A stretch of 22,905 nucleotides of DNA from an uncultured Collinsella sp. (GCA_900548255.1 URKH01000031.1:1-22905), one strand, 5' to 3'. Counted from the stretch's first letter, positions 1-7,942 are shown. Numbers and translations are program-made. Notes: generated by a model from the letters alone, not told the origin.

Positions 1-421
1 GACAGGCAAGCTCTCCGCCCCCGCTGAGCCGATCGACCAGCTGGCGCAGCGCTTTGACTATGTGTTGGCCGAGGCAGATGGCAGCAAGCGACTCCCGCTC
101 AAGGCGCATGCCGCCTGGGAGCCGGTAATTCCCGCCGCCACGGCAAACGTTGTCTGGGTCGTCGGCGCCTCGGGGCTGGGCAAGCCCGTCGCCGAGGTTG
201 TCCACCGCCCTGAGCTCTTCTGCGAGCGCTGCGGCTGCGAGCCCACCGACGCTGCCACCCCAGAGCGCGTCGCCCAGGTGCTCAATGCCGAGATGCAGGC
301 GCTGGGACTCAGCACCGCACGCGTCATGCTCAACCAAACCGACACGCTCAGCGACCCCACGATGGCCGACCGCTTCGAGGCCGCCCTCGGCCGCCCCATC
401 GTCGCCAGCAGCCTCAAATAG
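1..421 (+). CDS. yqeC: YqeC, selenium-dependent molybdenum hydroxylase accessory protein (5' truncated by window)
   Basis: The reading frame is open from base 2 to a TAG at 419-421 and has no start inside the window, so only the C-terminal ~139 residues are seen. The stretch VLAEADGSKRLPLKAH followed by a region reading VVWVVGASGLGKPV is characteristic of YqeC proteins. The N-terminal nucleotide-binding loop would lie upstream of base 1. YqeC is known by phylogenetic profiling to travel with SelD and selenium-dependent molybdenum hydroxylases; its biochemical role is not settled. It is convergent with the hydA/mocA pair and lies in the same locus as a molybdenum hydroxylase, which fits a maturation role for that enzyme. 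An internal GTG at 62 could be read as a start, but the homologous sequence continues upstream of it, so I treat the gene as partial. Confidence 0.85.
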   Translation, partial: TGKLSAPAEPIDQLAQRFDYVLAEADGSKRLPLKAHAAWEPVIPAATANVVWVVGASGLGKPVAEVVHRPELFCERCGCEPTDAATPERVAQVLNAEMQALGLSTARVMLNQTDTLSDPTMADRFEAALGRPIVASSLK

Positions 422-446
422 CCGGCGCTGCCCCACCAGACATATA

Positions 447-513
447 AGTTGCGGTGGAATAGTTCCTGAAACGGCCTATTTGGCGGCTAAACAGGAACTA
501 TTTCACCGCAACT
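447..513. repeat. Long intergenic palindrome between convergent genes
   Basis: Two 22-nt arms, 447-468 and 492-513, are reverse complements at 21 of 22 positions and enclose a 23-nt loop. The single mismatch would be a G-U pair in RNA. It sits between the stop of yqeC (421, plus) and the stop of hydA (540, minus), so it could act as a bidirectional terminator. No U-tract follows on either strand, so a dispersed REP/MITE-like palindrome is an equally good explanation. Confidence 0.7.
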
Positions 514-539
514 GCGAAGGGAATCCGGCATCCTTCCTG

Positions 540-1907
540 TTAGCGGGGGACGTAGCGGCCGGGTTGGGCTCCGGTGGGCTCGCCGTCGAGCGCAGCCAGT
601 ACACCGTTCACAAACACGGCCTTGGCGCGGCCGTGCGCCTCAAAGCCCTCGAGCGGCGTGTAGTCCACGGCCTGATGCTGCGTCGCGGCGCTAATCGTCC
701 AGCGCGCCTTGGGATCCCACACGCACACGTCGGCATCGGCGCCCTCGGCAAGACAGCCCTTGTGCGGATACATGCCAAAGACGCGCGCCGGGTTCTCGCT
801 CATCAGGCGGCACAGATCCTCGGGACCCAGCTGTCCCTCAAAGCTCGTAGCGATCGCGACGGGGCGATGCTCCACGCCGGGTCCGCCGTTGGGAATCGCG
901 CGGAAGTCGTCGCGCCCGCGGTCCTTTTGCCCGTGCAGGTTAAAGCTACAGTGGTCGGTCGCAATCGTATCGATCTCGCCGGCCACAAGCGCCTCGCGCA
1001 GTGCCGCACGGTCGCCGGCATGGCGCAGCGGCGGACTCATCACGTACTTGGCGCCCGCAAAGCCGTCCTCGCCCTGCTCCAGATAGCAGGTGTCGTCGAG
1101 CATCAGATACTGAGGGCATGTCTCGACATAGATGTTCTTCTGCCCGCGCGATTTGGCAGCGCGAATGGCCTCGAGCCCCAGCTTGGTCGAAAGGTGCACC
1201 ACGTTGACCGGAGCGTCCCCGGCCAAGTGCGCCAGATACAGCAGGCGGCTCACGGCCTCGGCCTCACACACGTCCGGACGGCTGAGCGCATGGCCCTCGG
1301 GCCCGTGGATACCCTGCTCAAACACGCGCTTCTGCAGCGCGTTGACCAACGTGCCGTTCTCGCAATGCACGCACAGGATACCGCCCACGCGCTTGAGCTC
1401 CTCCAGCACCTCGAGCGTCTCGGCATCGTCCAGGCGCAGATGGTCGTAGGCAAAGTAGGTCTTAAACGACGACACGCCCGCCTCGCGCATGGCCGAAAGA
1501 TCGGCGCGGTTGCGCTCATTCCACTCGGCAAGCGCCATATGGAAGGCATAGTTGGCGGTGCAGGTGCCGTCGGCGCGATGATGCCACTCGACCAAGGCAT
1601 CGGGCATGGTCACGCCGCGATCGGCCGTCGCGTAGTCCACAATGGTCGTCGTGCCGCCGCAGGCAGCCGCGCGCGTGCCGGTCTCAAAGCTATCGGCTGT
1701 CCAATCCATGCCGGTCCAGCACTGCATGTGCGTGTGGCCGTCGATAAAGCCGGGAAACACCCAACAGTCGGTGGCGTCCTCGACGGTATCGCCCTCGCCC
1801 GGCTCGATTGCCGCGGCAATCCGCACAATCTTGTCGCTCTCCATGGCAAGATCGGCGCGGCGAAGCCCCTGGGGCGTCACGAGCGCGCCGTTTTTGATGA
1901 TGATCAT
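540..1907 (-). CDS. hydA: Hydantoinase/dihydropyrimidinase-family amidohydrolase (HydA/YgeZ type)
   Basis: The 455-aa product is a cyclic amidohydrolase that opens hydantoin- or dihydropyrimidine-like rings. Binuclear metal-site residues are visible: H58 and H60 in GHTH, K149 in SSFKTYFAY (the lysine carbamylated in this family), H181 in VHCEN, H238 in VVHLST and D318 in IATDHCSFN. Length is normal for D-hydantoinase/dihydropyrimidinase. The ATG at 1907 is preceded by AAGGAG at good spacing, and that ribosome site overlaps the stop of mocA upstream (gap 9 bp), so the two are probably co-transcribed and translationally coupled. In the purine-degradation gene set this enzyme is placed at a ring-opening step; the exact substrate cannot be read from sequence. 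A general dihydropyrimidinase is the alternative. Confidence 0.9.
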   Translation of the reverse strand: MIIIKNGALVTPQGLRRADLAMESDKIVRIAAAIEPGEGDTVEDATDCWVFPGFIDGHTHMQCWTGMDWTADSFETGTRAAACGGTTTIVDYATADRGVTMPDALVEWHHRADGTCTANYAFHMALAEWNERNRADLSAMREAGVSSFKTYFAYDHLRLDDAETLEVLEELKRVGGILCVHCENGTLVNALQKRVFEQGIHGPEGHALSRPDVCEAEAVSRLLYLAHLAGDAPVNVVHLSTKLGLEAIRAAKSRGQKNIYVETCPQYLMLDDTCYLEQGEDGFAGAKYVMSPPLRHAGDRAALREALVAGEIDTIATDHCSFNLHGQKDRGRDDFRAIPNGGPGVEHRPVAIATSFEGQLGPEDLCRLMSENPARVFGMYPHKGCLAEGADADVCVWDPKARWTISAATQHQAVDYTPLEGFEAHGRAKAVFVNGVLAALDGEPTGAQPGRYVPR

Positions 1908-1916
1908 AATTGCTCC

Positions 1917-2531
1917 TTATTGATTGATGCAGTTGGCCACGCGATCAAAATACGAGCAGGCGGCGATATGCTCCGTTATGCGTCGCTGTCCCTTGACGGT
2001 ATCGACGTCCCACAGCTCGTAGGCACGCGCCTCGACCAGCACCACGTCGGTACGGTCCTTGAGGATCGAACCGCCGCCGTCCTTACCCTCAAGACACATA
2101 AGTGCATCGAACAGTTCCGCCGGAAAGAGCACCGGGCTCGAAGGCTCACCGTTGCACGCAAGACGCACCGGATACTTGCGGCCACGCTCATCAAACGCGC
2201 GAACCATGGCCTCAAAAGAATCCGAACTCACGAGCGGCTGGTCGCCCGGCAAAAAGAGGCAACCCTTCCAGCCGCGGCTCGCCCCCCACGAAAGGCCCGC
2301 ACGGACGCTTTCGCTCCTGAGCTTGCCATCGTGCAGCACGCACGGGCAATGCTTGTCCTCGCAAATCTGGGCGACCTCGGGCCAACGCGTCGAAACCACG
2401 ACGTCAAAGCCCCGGGGAACCGAATCGATAGTCCGGGCAATCAGCGGCTTGCCATAGATATCGGCAAGCATCTTGTTAGAGCCAAACCGCTTGCCCTCGC
2501 CCGAAGCCATAATGACGCAACCGAGTTTCAT
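1917..2531 (-). CDS. mocA: MocA/YgfJ-like molybdenum cofactor nucleotidyltransferase
   Basis: A MobA/MocA-type nucleotidyltransferase of 204 aa with the N-terminal signature GCVIMASGEGKRFGSNKML (nucleotide-binding loop and lysine) and LFLPGDQPLVS (metal/nucleotide-binding aspartate). The family attaches CMP to molybdopterin to make the MCD cofactor used by xanthine-dehydrogenase-type hydroxylases. The frame is open to 2582, but the ATG at 2531 is chosen because GGGGAGG lies about 8 bases upstream of it and MKLGCVIMA is the usual family start. The gene is followed after 9 bp by hydA. Its clear client in the window is the molybdenum hydroxylase XdhD. It corresponds to E. coli ygfJ, the member linked to selenium-dependent hydroxylases. 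The stop codon overlaps the hydA ribosome binding site. Confidence 0.85.
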   Translation of the reverse strand: MKLGCVIMASGEGKRFGSNKMLADIYGKPLIARTIDSVPRGFDVVVSTRWPEVAQICEDKHCPCVLHDGKLRSESVRAGLSWGASRGWKGCLFLPGDQPLVSSDSFEAMVRAFDERGRKYPVRLACNGEPSSPVLFPAELFDALMCLEGKDGGGSILKDRTDVVLVEARAYELWDVDTVKGQRRITEHIAACSYFDRVANCINQ

Positions 2532-2623
2532 GGCGATACCTCCCCTGAAACCATCGTACCCATAACTCGCGTCGCGGGGCATCTACATCGAAAGCGCTTA
2601 TCCCGCACGCCCACGATGCAAAT

Positions 2624-2655
2624 AGGGGCACCCCGCCGGTTGGCAGAGCGCCCCC
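2624..2655 (-). terminator. Intrinsic terminator-like hairpin after ygeW
   Basis: On the minus strand, 27 bp past the ygeW stop, a 14-bp GC-rich stem (2642-2655 with 2624-2637, counting G-U pairs) closes on a 4-nt loop and is followed by a short TATTT. The U-tract is weak, but stem quality and position fit termination. This would separate ygeW transcription from mocA-hydA. Confidence 0.55.
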
Positions 2656-2681
2656 TTTACATGGCTTACCTCAGCGCGGCT

Positions 2682-3884
2682 TTAGGCCTGGAACCAACGG
2701 GCGGTGTTGCGCTCGTCGAGGGCCTTGAGGGTAGCGGCGGGATCGGCAACCTTCTGCAGGAACATCATGGCTGCGATGGCGTACGGCTTGTAGCTGGCCT
2801 CCTTGTACATGCCCACGCGGTGCATGTCAAAGACGTCGGCGTTGACCTCGCCGTGCTCGCAGGAGACACCGGAGATGTCAGCGGGCAGCGGGTGCATAAA
2901 GATGGTGTCCTGGCCGTTGGCGGTCTTCTCCATGAGCTCGGTCGTGGAGCACCAGTCCTGATGGGTGGCGTTCTGAGCGAGCAGCTCCTTCTCGAGCGCT
3001 GCGATGCCGGCGTCGTCGCCCTCGGCGTACAGGTTGGTACGCTTCTCCATGGCGGCAAACGGAGCCCAGCTCTTGGGGATCACGATGTCGGCGCCCTCGA
3101 AGGCCTCGGCCATGGTGTTGACCTGCTTAAAGGTGGTGCCGGACTCGGCGGCATAGCCCTTGGCGCGCTCGACGACCTCGGGCATGAGGTCGTAGCCCTC
3201 GGGGTGGGCCAGGGTGACGTCCATGCCAAAGCGGGGCAGCAGGCTGATCAGCGACTGCGGGCAGGACAGCGGCTTGCCGTAAGAGGGCGAATAGGCCCAG
3301 GTGACGGCAACCTTCTTGCCCTTGAGGTTCTCAAGACCGCCAAACTCGTTGATGAGGTAGAGCATGTCGGCAGAGGACTGCGTGGGGTGATCGGAGTCGG
3401 ACTGCAGGGAGATGAGCGTGGGACGGTGATCCAGAACGCCGTCCTCGTAGGCCTGCTGGACAGACTCGGAGACCTCGGCCATGTAGGCGTCGCCCTTGCC
3501 GATGTACATGTCGTCGCGGATGCCGATGACGTCGGCCATGAAGGAGATCATGGTAGCGGTCTCGCGGACGGTCTCGCCGTGAGCGATCTGGGACTTCTTC
3601 TCGTCCAGGTCCTGCAGCTCGAGGCCGAGCAGGTTGGCGGCCTTAGAGAAGGAGAAGCGCGTACGGGTGGAGTTGTCGCGGAACAGGGAGACGGCCAGGC
3701 CCGAGTCGAAGATCTTGGACGAAACGTTGTTCTCACGCAGCTCGCGCAGGGCGTCGGCAACGATGTAGAGAGCCTTGAGCTCATCGGTGGTCTTATCCCA
3801 GGTGTGCAGGAAGTCGCTGCCGTACATGCCCTTAAAATCGAGGCCGTTCAGCTGCTCGACGAGCTCGGTAAACTTGGCGTCCAT
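2682..3884 (-). CDS. ygeW: YgeW, knotted carbamoyltransferase-family enzyme of the purine catabolic locus
   Basis: The 400-aa product belongs to the aspartate/ornithine carbamoyltransferase superfamily. Residues 72-76 STRTR are the carbamoyl-phosphate binding motif, 166-169 HPTQ is the second conserved loop, and 331-336 HPLPAD lies in the C-terminal domain. The family member YgeW from E. coli has no firmly assigned amino-acid substrate; in the pathway it is thought to act on a ureido compound, passing the carbamoyl group to phosphate. The ATG at 3884 is preceded by GAAAGGA at 8 bases. The frame runs further upstream to 4076, but that extension is low-complexity leader sequence and lacks homology-like character. 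No carbamate kinase gene, the usual partner, is in the window. A hairpin terminator follows the stop. Confidence 0.9.
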   Translation of the reverse strand: MDAKFTELVEQLNGLDFKGMYGSDFLHTWDKTTDELKALYIVADALRELRENNVSSKIFDSGLAVSLFRDNSTRTRFSFSKAANLLGLELQDLDEKKSQIAHGETVRETATMISFMADVIGIRDDMYIGKGDAYMAEVSESVQQAYEDGVLDHRPTLISLQSDSDHPTQSSADMLYLINEFGGLENLKGKKVAVTWAYSPSYGKPLSCPQSLISLLPRFGMDVTLAHPEGYDLMPEVVERAKGYAAESGTTFKQVNTMAEAFEGADIVIPKSWAPFAAMEKRTNLYAEGDDAGIAALEKELLAQNATHQDWCSTTELMEKTANGQDTIFMHPLPADISGVSCEHGEVNADVFDMHRVGMYKEASYKPYAIAAMMFLQKVADPAATLKALDERNTARWFQA

Positions 3885-4038
3885 GTAAATATCCTTTCCA
3901 TAGATGAAACGATCGCAATGAGTAGATGTGCTCCGGCATGCGCGTGTGGCTAGAACATGCAGAGCGCTATGACGAGGACCCGCTACCGTTGAGGAAGCAT
4001 GGGAGATAACGACCGCGGGCCCCAAGTCAACAGGGGGT

Positions 4039-4063
4039 GCCGGGGACACAGGCTGTCCCCGGC
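4039..4063 (-). terminator. GC-rich hairpin between ygeY and ygeW (attenuator or terminator without U-tract)
   Basis: Perfect 10-bp arms GCCGGGGACA (4039-4048) and TGTCCCCGGC (4054-4063) enclose a 5-nt loop, 22 bp after the ygeY stop on the minus strand. No run of U follows, so it may be an mRNA-stabilising or attenuating hairpin rather than a full terminator. A TTGACT hexamer lies just downstream on the minus strand but I cannot find a convincing -10 with it. Confidence 0.4.
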
Positions 4064-4085
4064 TCAACAAGATCAAGGAATGGGA

Positions 4086-5471
4086 CTAGTCGATCTTGTT
4101 GTTGGTCAGACCAGCGCGGAACACGGTAGCGTCGCCATCGGCCTGGCTCGGATCGTAGAGGTTCAAAGCAGCAACATACATGGCGGCAGCGGTGACCAGG
4201 TCGTCCTTGTAGGTGACCTCGTTGGGAGCGTGAGCCTGAGACTCGGCACCCGGGCCAAAGCCAACGCAGGGGATGCCATAGCGGCCCTGGATGGAAACGC
4301 AGTTCGTGGAGAAGGTCCACTTGTCGCACAGCGGACGACCGGTGCGCTTGTCCATGCTGGGCTCGCAGCCGATGCGCTCGTCACCGAACATGGCCTTGTG
4401 GGCGTCGACGAGGGCCTTGACGTGCGGAGCGGTCTCCTTGTTGATCCACGTGGGGAAGTAAGCCTCGGTCTCGTAGACCTCGCCGGTCCAGGACGGACGG
4501 TCGTACATGTACATGGAGACCTTCACGTCGTCGCCGTACTTCTTGGCGGCCGGCAGGTTGCGGATCTCGTCCAGGCAGGACTCCCAGGTCTCGCCGGCGG
4601 TCATGCGACGGTCGATGGAGATGGCGCAGGAGTCAGCGACAGCGCAGCGGCTGGGGCTGGTGTAGAAGATCTGGCTGACGGTGCAGGTGCCGCGGCCCAG
4701 GAAGCGGGCGTCCTCAAAGTGCTCGGGGTTGTACTTGGGGTCGAGCATCTTGACGAGGCCCTTGATGTCGGTCGACTCGTCGCAGCCGTTGTTGTTGAGG
4801 GCGCGGACGTCGGCGATGATGTCGGCCATCTTGTAGATGGCGTTGTCGCCGCGGTCGGGAGCGGAACCGTGGCAGGAGGTGCCGTGAACGTCGACGCGGA
4901 TCTCCATGCGGCCGCGGTGACCGCGATAGATGCCGCCGTCGGTGGGCTCAGTGGAAATGACGAACTCGGGCTTAATGCCGTCCTTGTTGTAGATGTACTG
5001 CCAGCACATGCCGTCGCAGTCCTCTTCCTGGACGGTGCCGACGACCATGATCTTGTAGCCCTCGGGGATGAGGCCCATGTCCTTCATCATCTTGGCAGCG
5101 TAGGTAGCAGAAGCCATGCCGCCCTCCTGGTCGGAGCCGCCGCGGCCGTAGATGATCTCGTCGGTCTCGTAGCCCTCATAGGGATCGGCATCCCAGTTCT
5201 CGATGTTGCCGATGCCGACGGTGTCGATGTGAGAGTCGATGGCGATGATCTTGTCGCCCTCGCCCATAAAGCCCATGACGTTGCCCAGGCCGTCGACCTT
5301 GACCTCGTCATAGCCAAGGCTCTCCATCTCGGCCTTGATGCAGGCAACAACCTCGCCCTCCTCGCAGGACTCAGAGGGGTGAGAGATCATGGCGCGCAGG
5401 AAGCGAGTCATATCAGCACGATGAGACTCAGCAGCGTTTTTAATTGCCTCGAAATCGAGTTCCTTAGTCAT
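4086..5471 (-). CDS. ygeY: YgeY, M20-family peptidase/deacylase-like metalloenzyme
   Basis: The 461-aa protein is an M20-type metallohydrolase (carboxypeptidase G2/ArgE/DapE fold). Metal-ligand motifs are IAIDSHIDTVG (H81, D83), GRGGSDQEGG (D114), VQEED (E149/E150) and STEPT (E175), with a late histidine in AESQAHAPNE. Members of this family cleave acyl, carbamoyl or peptide amide bonds; YgeY is placed in purine degradation between the carbamoyl-transfer and diaminopropionate steps, its precise substrate being unproven. I chose the ATG at 5471, with AAAGG 9 bases upstream; an in-frame TTG at 5480 abuts that site and is unlikely. It lies between ygeX (237 bp upstream, containing a 118-bp inverted-repeat element) and ygeW. 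Confidence 0.9.
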   Translation of the reverse strand: MTKELDFEAIKNAAESHRADMTRFLRAMISHPSESCEEGEVVACIKAEMESLGYDEVKVDGLGNVMGFMGEGDKIIAIDSHIDTVGIGNIENWDADPYEGYETDEIIYGRGGSDQEGGMASATYAAKMMKDMGLIPEGYKIMVVGTVQEEDCDGMCWQYIYNKDGIKPEFVISTEPTDGGIYRGHRGRMEIRVDVHGTSCHGSAPDRGDNAIYKMADIIADVRALNNNGCDESTDIKGLVKMLDPKYNPEHFEDARFLGRGTCTVSQIFYTSPSRCAVADSCAISIDRRMTAGETWESCLDEIRNLPAAKKYGDDVKVSMYMYDRPSWTGEVYETEAYFPTWINKETAPHVKALVDAHKAMFGDERIGCEPSMDKRTGRPLCDKWTFSTNCVSIQGRYGIPCVGFGPGAESQAHAPNEVTYKDDLVTAAAMYVAALNLYDPSQADGDATVFRAGLTNNKID

Positions 5472-5575
5472 AACAGTCAACCTTTCTACAAGGGTTTACC
5501 TACAGGTAGATATTTCAGATAGATCACTTGTGCCAAGCAGCGTGAGGTCGAGCACCCGGCAGGCAAGCAACCATA

Positions 5576-5693
5576 GGAGGCGGACGGAGGACTTTGCTCC
5601 GTCGCGAGTTCCGCACGAGCCGGAGAGCACTTAATGTGCTCTCCGTGCGAGCAGGACTGTCCGAGCAGGGAGTAAAGTCCTCCGGCTGCCTCC
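5576..5693. repeat. 118-bp MITE-like element with 25-bp terminal inverted repeats
   Basis: Arms 5576-5600 and 5669-5693 are reverse complements at 22 of 25 positions. Inside lies a second perfect hairpin, CGGAGAGCAC (5621-5630) with GTGCTCTCCG (5636-5645) and a TTAAT loop. No gene, obvious target duplication or U-tract is seen. It occupies most of the ygeX-ygeY gap, so it would be transcribed as a large stem-loop within the operon if the two genes share a message. Confidence 0.65.
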
Positions 5694-5708
5694 GGACAGG
5701 TCAGCCTG

Positions 5709-6923
5709 CTAGCAAGTCGGGTACTCGCCCTCCCAGACGATGCGACGGTACTGATCCGGATCGGTGTCGCCCTCGGTGGAGAAGCAGAGCACGGAGCTCG
5801 TCTTGTCCAGGCCGATGAGCTCCTTGAGCTCGGCGTACTCGGGATCGAGCATGAGGGTCTCGACCAGGCCGGTGGTCACAGCGCCGGACTCGCCGGAGAT
5901 GACGCGCGGGTCGCCCTTCTCGGGAGCGCCCAGGGTGCGCATGCCGCGAGCGGTGACCCAGTCGGGGCAGGACACGAAGGCGGTGGTGTGGTTGCGCAGG
6001 ATATCCCAGCCAAGGATGTTGGGCTCGCCGCAGCACAGGCCGGCCATGATGGAGGGCATGTCACCGTCCACGATGCGCGGATCTCCGTCGCCGGCGGCAG
6101 CGCCCTTGTACAGGCAGGCGGCAGGCGCGCACTCAACCACGACAAAGGTGGGCGGGTTATCGGGATACAGGTTGGTAAAGTAGCCCACCACGGCGCCGGC
6201 GAGCGAACCCACGCCAGCCTGGACAAACACGTGCGTCGGGCGGTTGATGGCCATCTCGCGCAGCTGCTCGGCAGCCTCGGAAGCCATGGTGCCGTAGCCC
6301 TCCATGATCCAAGACGGGATTTTCTCGTAGCCCTCCCAGGCGGTGTCCTGAACGATGACGCCGCGCTCGCAGGCGTCAGCCTCGGCGGCGGCCATGCGCA
6401 CGCACTCGTCGTAGTTGACCTCTTCGATGGTCACCGTGGCGCCCTCGGCGGCGATGTTATCAAAGCGGGGCTTGGTGGAACCCTTGGGCATGTGCACGAC
6501 GGCCTTCTGGCCCAGCTTGTTGGCAGCCCACGCCACGCCGCGGCCATGGTTGCCGTCGGTGGCGGTAAAGAAGGTGGCCTGGCCAAAGTCCTCGGCCAGC
6601 TGATCGGAGGTCAGGTAATCGAAGGTGCAGTCGGCAACGTCCTTGCCGGTCTCGTCGGCAATGTAGTTGGCCATGGCAAACGAACCGCCCAGGACCTTAA
6701 AGGCGTTGAGGCCAAAGCGATAGCTCTCGTCCTTAACGCACAGGTTGGAAAGGCCCAGGCGCGCAGCCTGACCATCCAGGCGGGCAAGCGGAGTGACGGT
6801 ATATTGGGGGAACGACTGGTGGAAGGCGCGGGCCTTCTTCACGTGGTCGAGGCTCATGATTCCCAAGTGCTTGTCATCGCTCTTGGGCATCGTGTTGCCC
6901 GCCCACTGGATCTTATCGGCCAT
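5709..6923 (-). CDS. ygeX: 2,3-diaminopropionate ammonia-lyase
   Basis: A 404-aa fold-type II PLP enzyme that converts 2,3-diaminopropionate (both enantiomers in E. coli) to pyruvate and two ammonia. The PLP lysine is K76 in GLNAFKVLGG. D123 in TATDGNHGRG and D193 in VIVQDTAWEGY match the catalytic acid positions known from the E. coli enzyme (D120, D189 there). A glycine-rich phosphate loop is seen in FVQAGVGSLAGAVVGY. Length matches the family. The ATG at 6923 has AAGGAG 8 bases upstream. It is the first gene of the left minus-strand block, divergent from the PAS-HTH regulator at 7201, and catalyses the last committed step that yields pyruvate. Confidence 0.95.
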   Translation of the reverse strand: MADKIQWAGNTMPKSDDKHLGIMSLDHVKKARAFHQSFPQYTVTPLARLDGQAARLGLSNLCVKDESYRFGLNAFKVLGGSFAMANYIADETGKDVADCTFDYLTSDQLAEDFGQATFFTATDGNHGRGVAWAANKLGQKAVVHMPKGSTKPRFDNIAAEGATVTIEEVNYDECVRMAAAEADACERGVIVQDTAWEGYEKIPSWIMEGYGTMASEAAEQLREMAINRPTHVFVQAGVGSLAGAVVGYFTNLYPDNPPTFVVVECAPAACLYKGAAAGDGDPRIVDGDMPSIMAGLCCGEPNILGWDILRNHTTAFVSCPDWVTARGMRTLGAPEKGDPRVISGESGAVTTGLVETLMLDPEYAELKELIGLDKTSSVLCFSTEGDTDPDQYRRIVWEGEYPTC

Positions 6924-7009
6924 ACGGTGAACTCCTTAAGTCCTCTCTTGCCGGCCCCCGCATACGCGTTTCAGCCCGATCCCATTCACACGGCTGAACT
7001 TTTATGTGG

Positions 7010-7062
7010 ATGCCAAACAAAAAGTTTGTTAGCAATGTTCTATCACACTTTTTGATTGGCAT
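7010..7062. promoter_or_regulatory. Candidate operator in the ygeX/regulator divergent promoter region
   Basis: ATGCCAAACAAAAA (7010-7023) and TTTTTGATTGGCAT (7049-7062) are inverted repeats with 13 of 14 matches, separated by 25 bp. The left arm overlaps a smaller palindrome AACAAA-AAG-TTTGTT, and further GTTTGTT motifs occur at about 7074-7080 and 7138-7142. The 277-bp gap (6924-7200) is AT-rich compared with the flanking genes and must hold both promoters. I infer that the adjacent regulator binds here; clear -35/-10 pairs are not convincing. Confidence 0.45.
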
Positions 7063-7200
7063 ACCTAACGAATTGTTTGTTGCCGTAATCGGTACTTTTT
7101 CGCCGCCGAACGGTCACCAATTAGCCTGTCTGTGTATTTGTTTGCGAACAGGTGTGGTTTATGGCAAAGTGTGCCCAAACTAATTTTTAGGAAGGCACCC

Positions 7201-7854
7201 ATGACCCCCGCACAGATTGAGTTTTACAAGCGCCTCGCACACGGTCTGGCGCTCCAATTTGGTCCCAACTGCGAAGTCGTCGTCCACGATCTGGAGACCG
7301 AGGACGTGGACCACTCCATCGTAGTGATCGAAAACGGCCACGTCAGCGGGCGCAAACTGGGTGACGGCCCCAGCCATATCGTGTTTGAGTCCATGCACGA
7401 GGGCACCACCGACGTACACGACCGCGAGCCGTACCTCACTAAAACCACCGATGGCAAGCTGCTCAAGTCCTCGACCATCTTTATCCGCAACGACGAAGGC
7501 AAGCCCGTCGGCATTTTGGGCATCAACTTTGACATTACGCTTATGAAGGCTTTTGAGCGTTCGCTCGACGCCTTTACCGGCACCGGCGGCACGGGCTACA
7601 CCGAGCCCGAGCCCATTACCAAGAACATCGGCGACTTGCTCGAGGACCTGCTGCACGAGTGCGAGCAGTTTGTGGGCAAGCCCGCGGCGCTCATGACCAA
7701 AGATGAGCGCATTCGCGCCATTGGCTACCTCGACCGTCGCGGCGCCTTCCTCATTTCCAAGTCGAGCGAGCGCGCCTGCGAGTTCTTTGGCATCTCCAAA
7801 TACAGCTTCTATAGCTACCTCAATGAGGCCAAGGCGGCGGCCGGCTACAAGTAG
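7201..7854 (+). CDS. YheO/DauR-type transcriptional regulator (PAS-like plus HTH)
   Basis: A 217-aa protein with an N-terminal YheO-like PAS domain (about residues 5-115; FGPNCEVVVHDL near the start and KPVGILGINFDIT at its end) and a C-terminal helix-turn-helix (about 160-215; RIRAIGYLDRRGAFLISKS then ACEFFGISKYSFYSYLNEA). This family includes DauR, which controls D-amino-acid catabolism in Pseudomonas. ATG 7201 is preceded by AGGAAGG; the frame opens upstream but has no ribosome site there. It is divergent from ygeX and is the only regulator next to the purine genes, so I infer that it senses a pathway intermediate and controls the left block. Activator or repressor cannot be told from sequence. 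Confidence 0.85.
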   Translation: MTPAQIEFYKRLAHGLALQFGPNCEVVVHDLETEDVDHSIVVIENGHVSGRKLGDGPSHIVFESMHEGTTDVHDREPYLTKTTDGKLLKSSTIFIRNDEGKPVGILGINFDITLMKAFERSLDAFTGTGGTGYTEPEPITKNIGDLLEDLLHECEQFVGKPAALMTKDERIRAIGYLDRRGAFLISKSSERACEFFGISKYSFYSYLNEAKAAAGYK

Positions 7855-7936
7855 GCACTCGCCTGGATTGCCCTCCCCTTTTGGGCGCGAGTTCTGGAAA
7901 GCACGAATCCAAGACCGAGCCGCTTGGGAAGTTCCA

Positions 7937-7942
7937 TATAAT
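7937..7942 (+). promoter_or_regulatory. -10 box candidate upstream of the Pro/Ala-rich membrane protein
   Basis: A perfect TATAAT lies 35 bp before the ATG at 7977. The -35 region at 17-18 bp spacing is poor, so this is a partial match only. Confidence 0.4.

Noticed and set aside
150..3953. A very long plus-strand open frame (about 1267 codons) opposite hydA, mocA and ygeW
   Set aside because: It is antisense to three well-supported enzymes and has no ribosome site. It stays open because GC-rich codon bias removes stop codons in that phase.
3999..5522. A 507-codon plus-strand open frame opposite ygeY
   Set aside because: Antisense to the M20 enzyme, which has its metal ligands and a good ribosome site.
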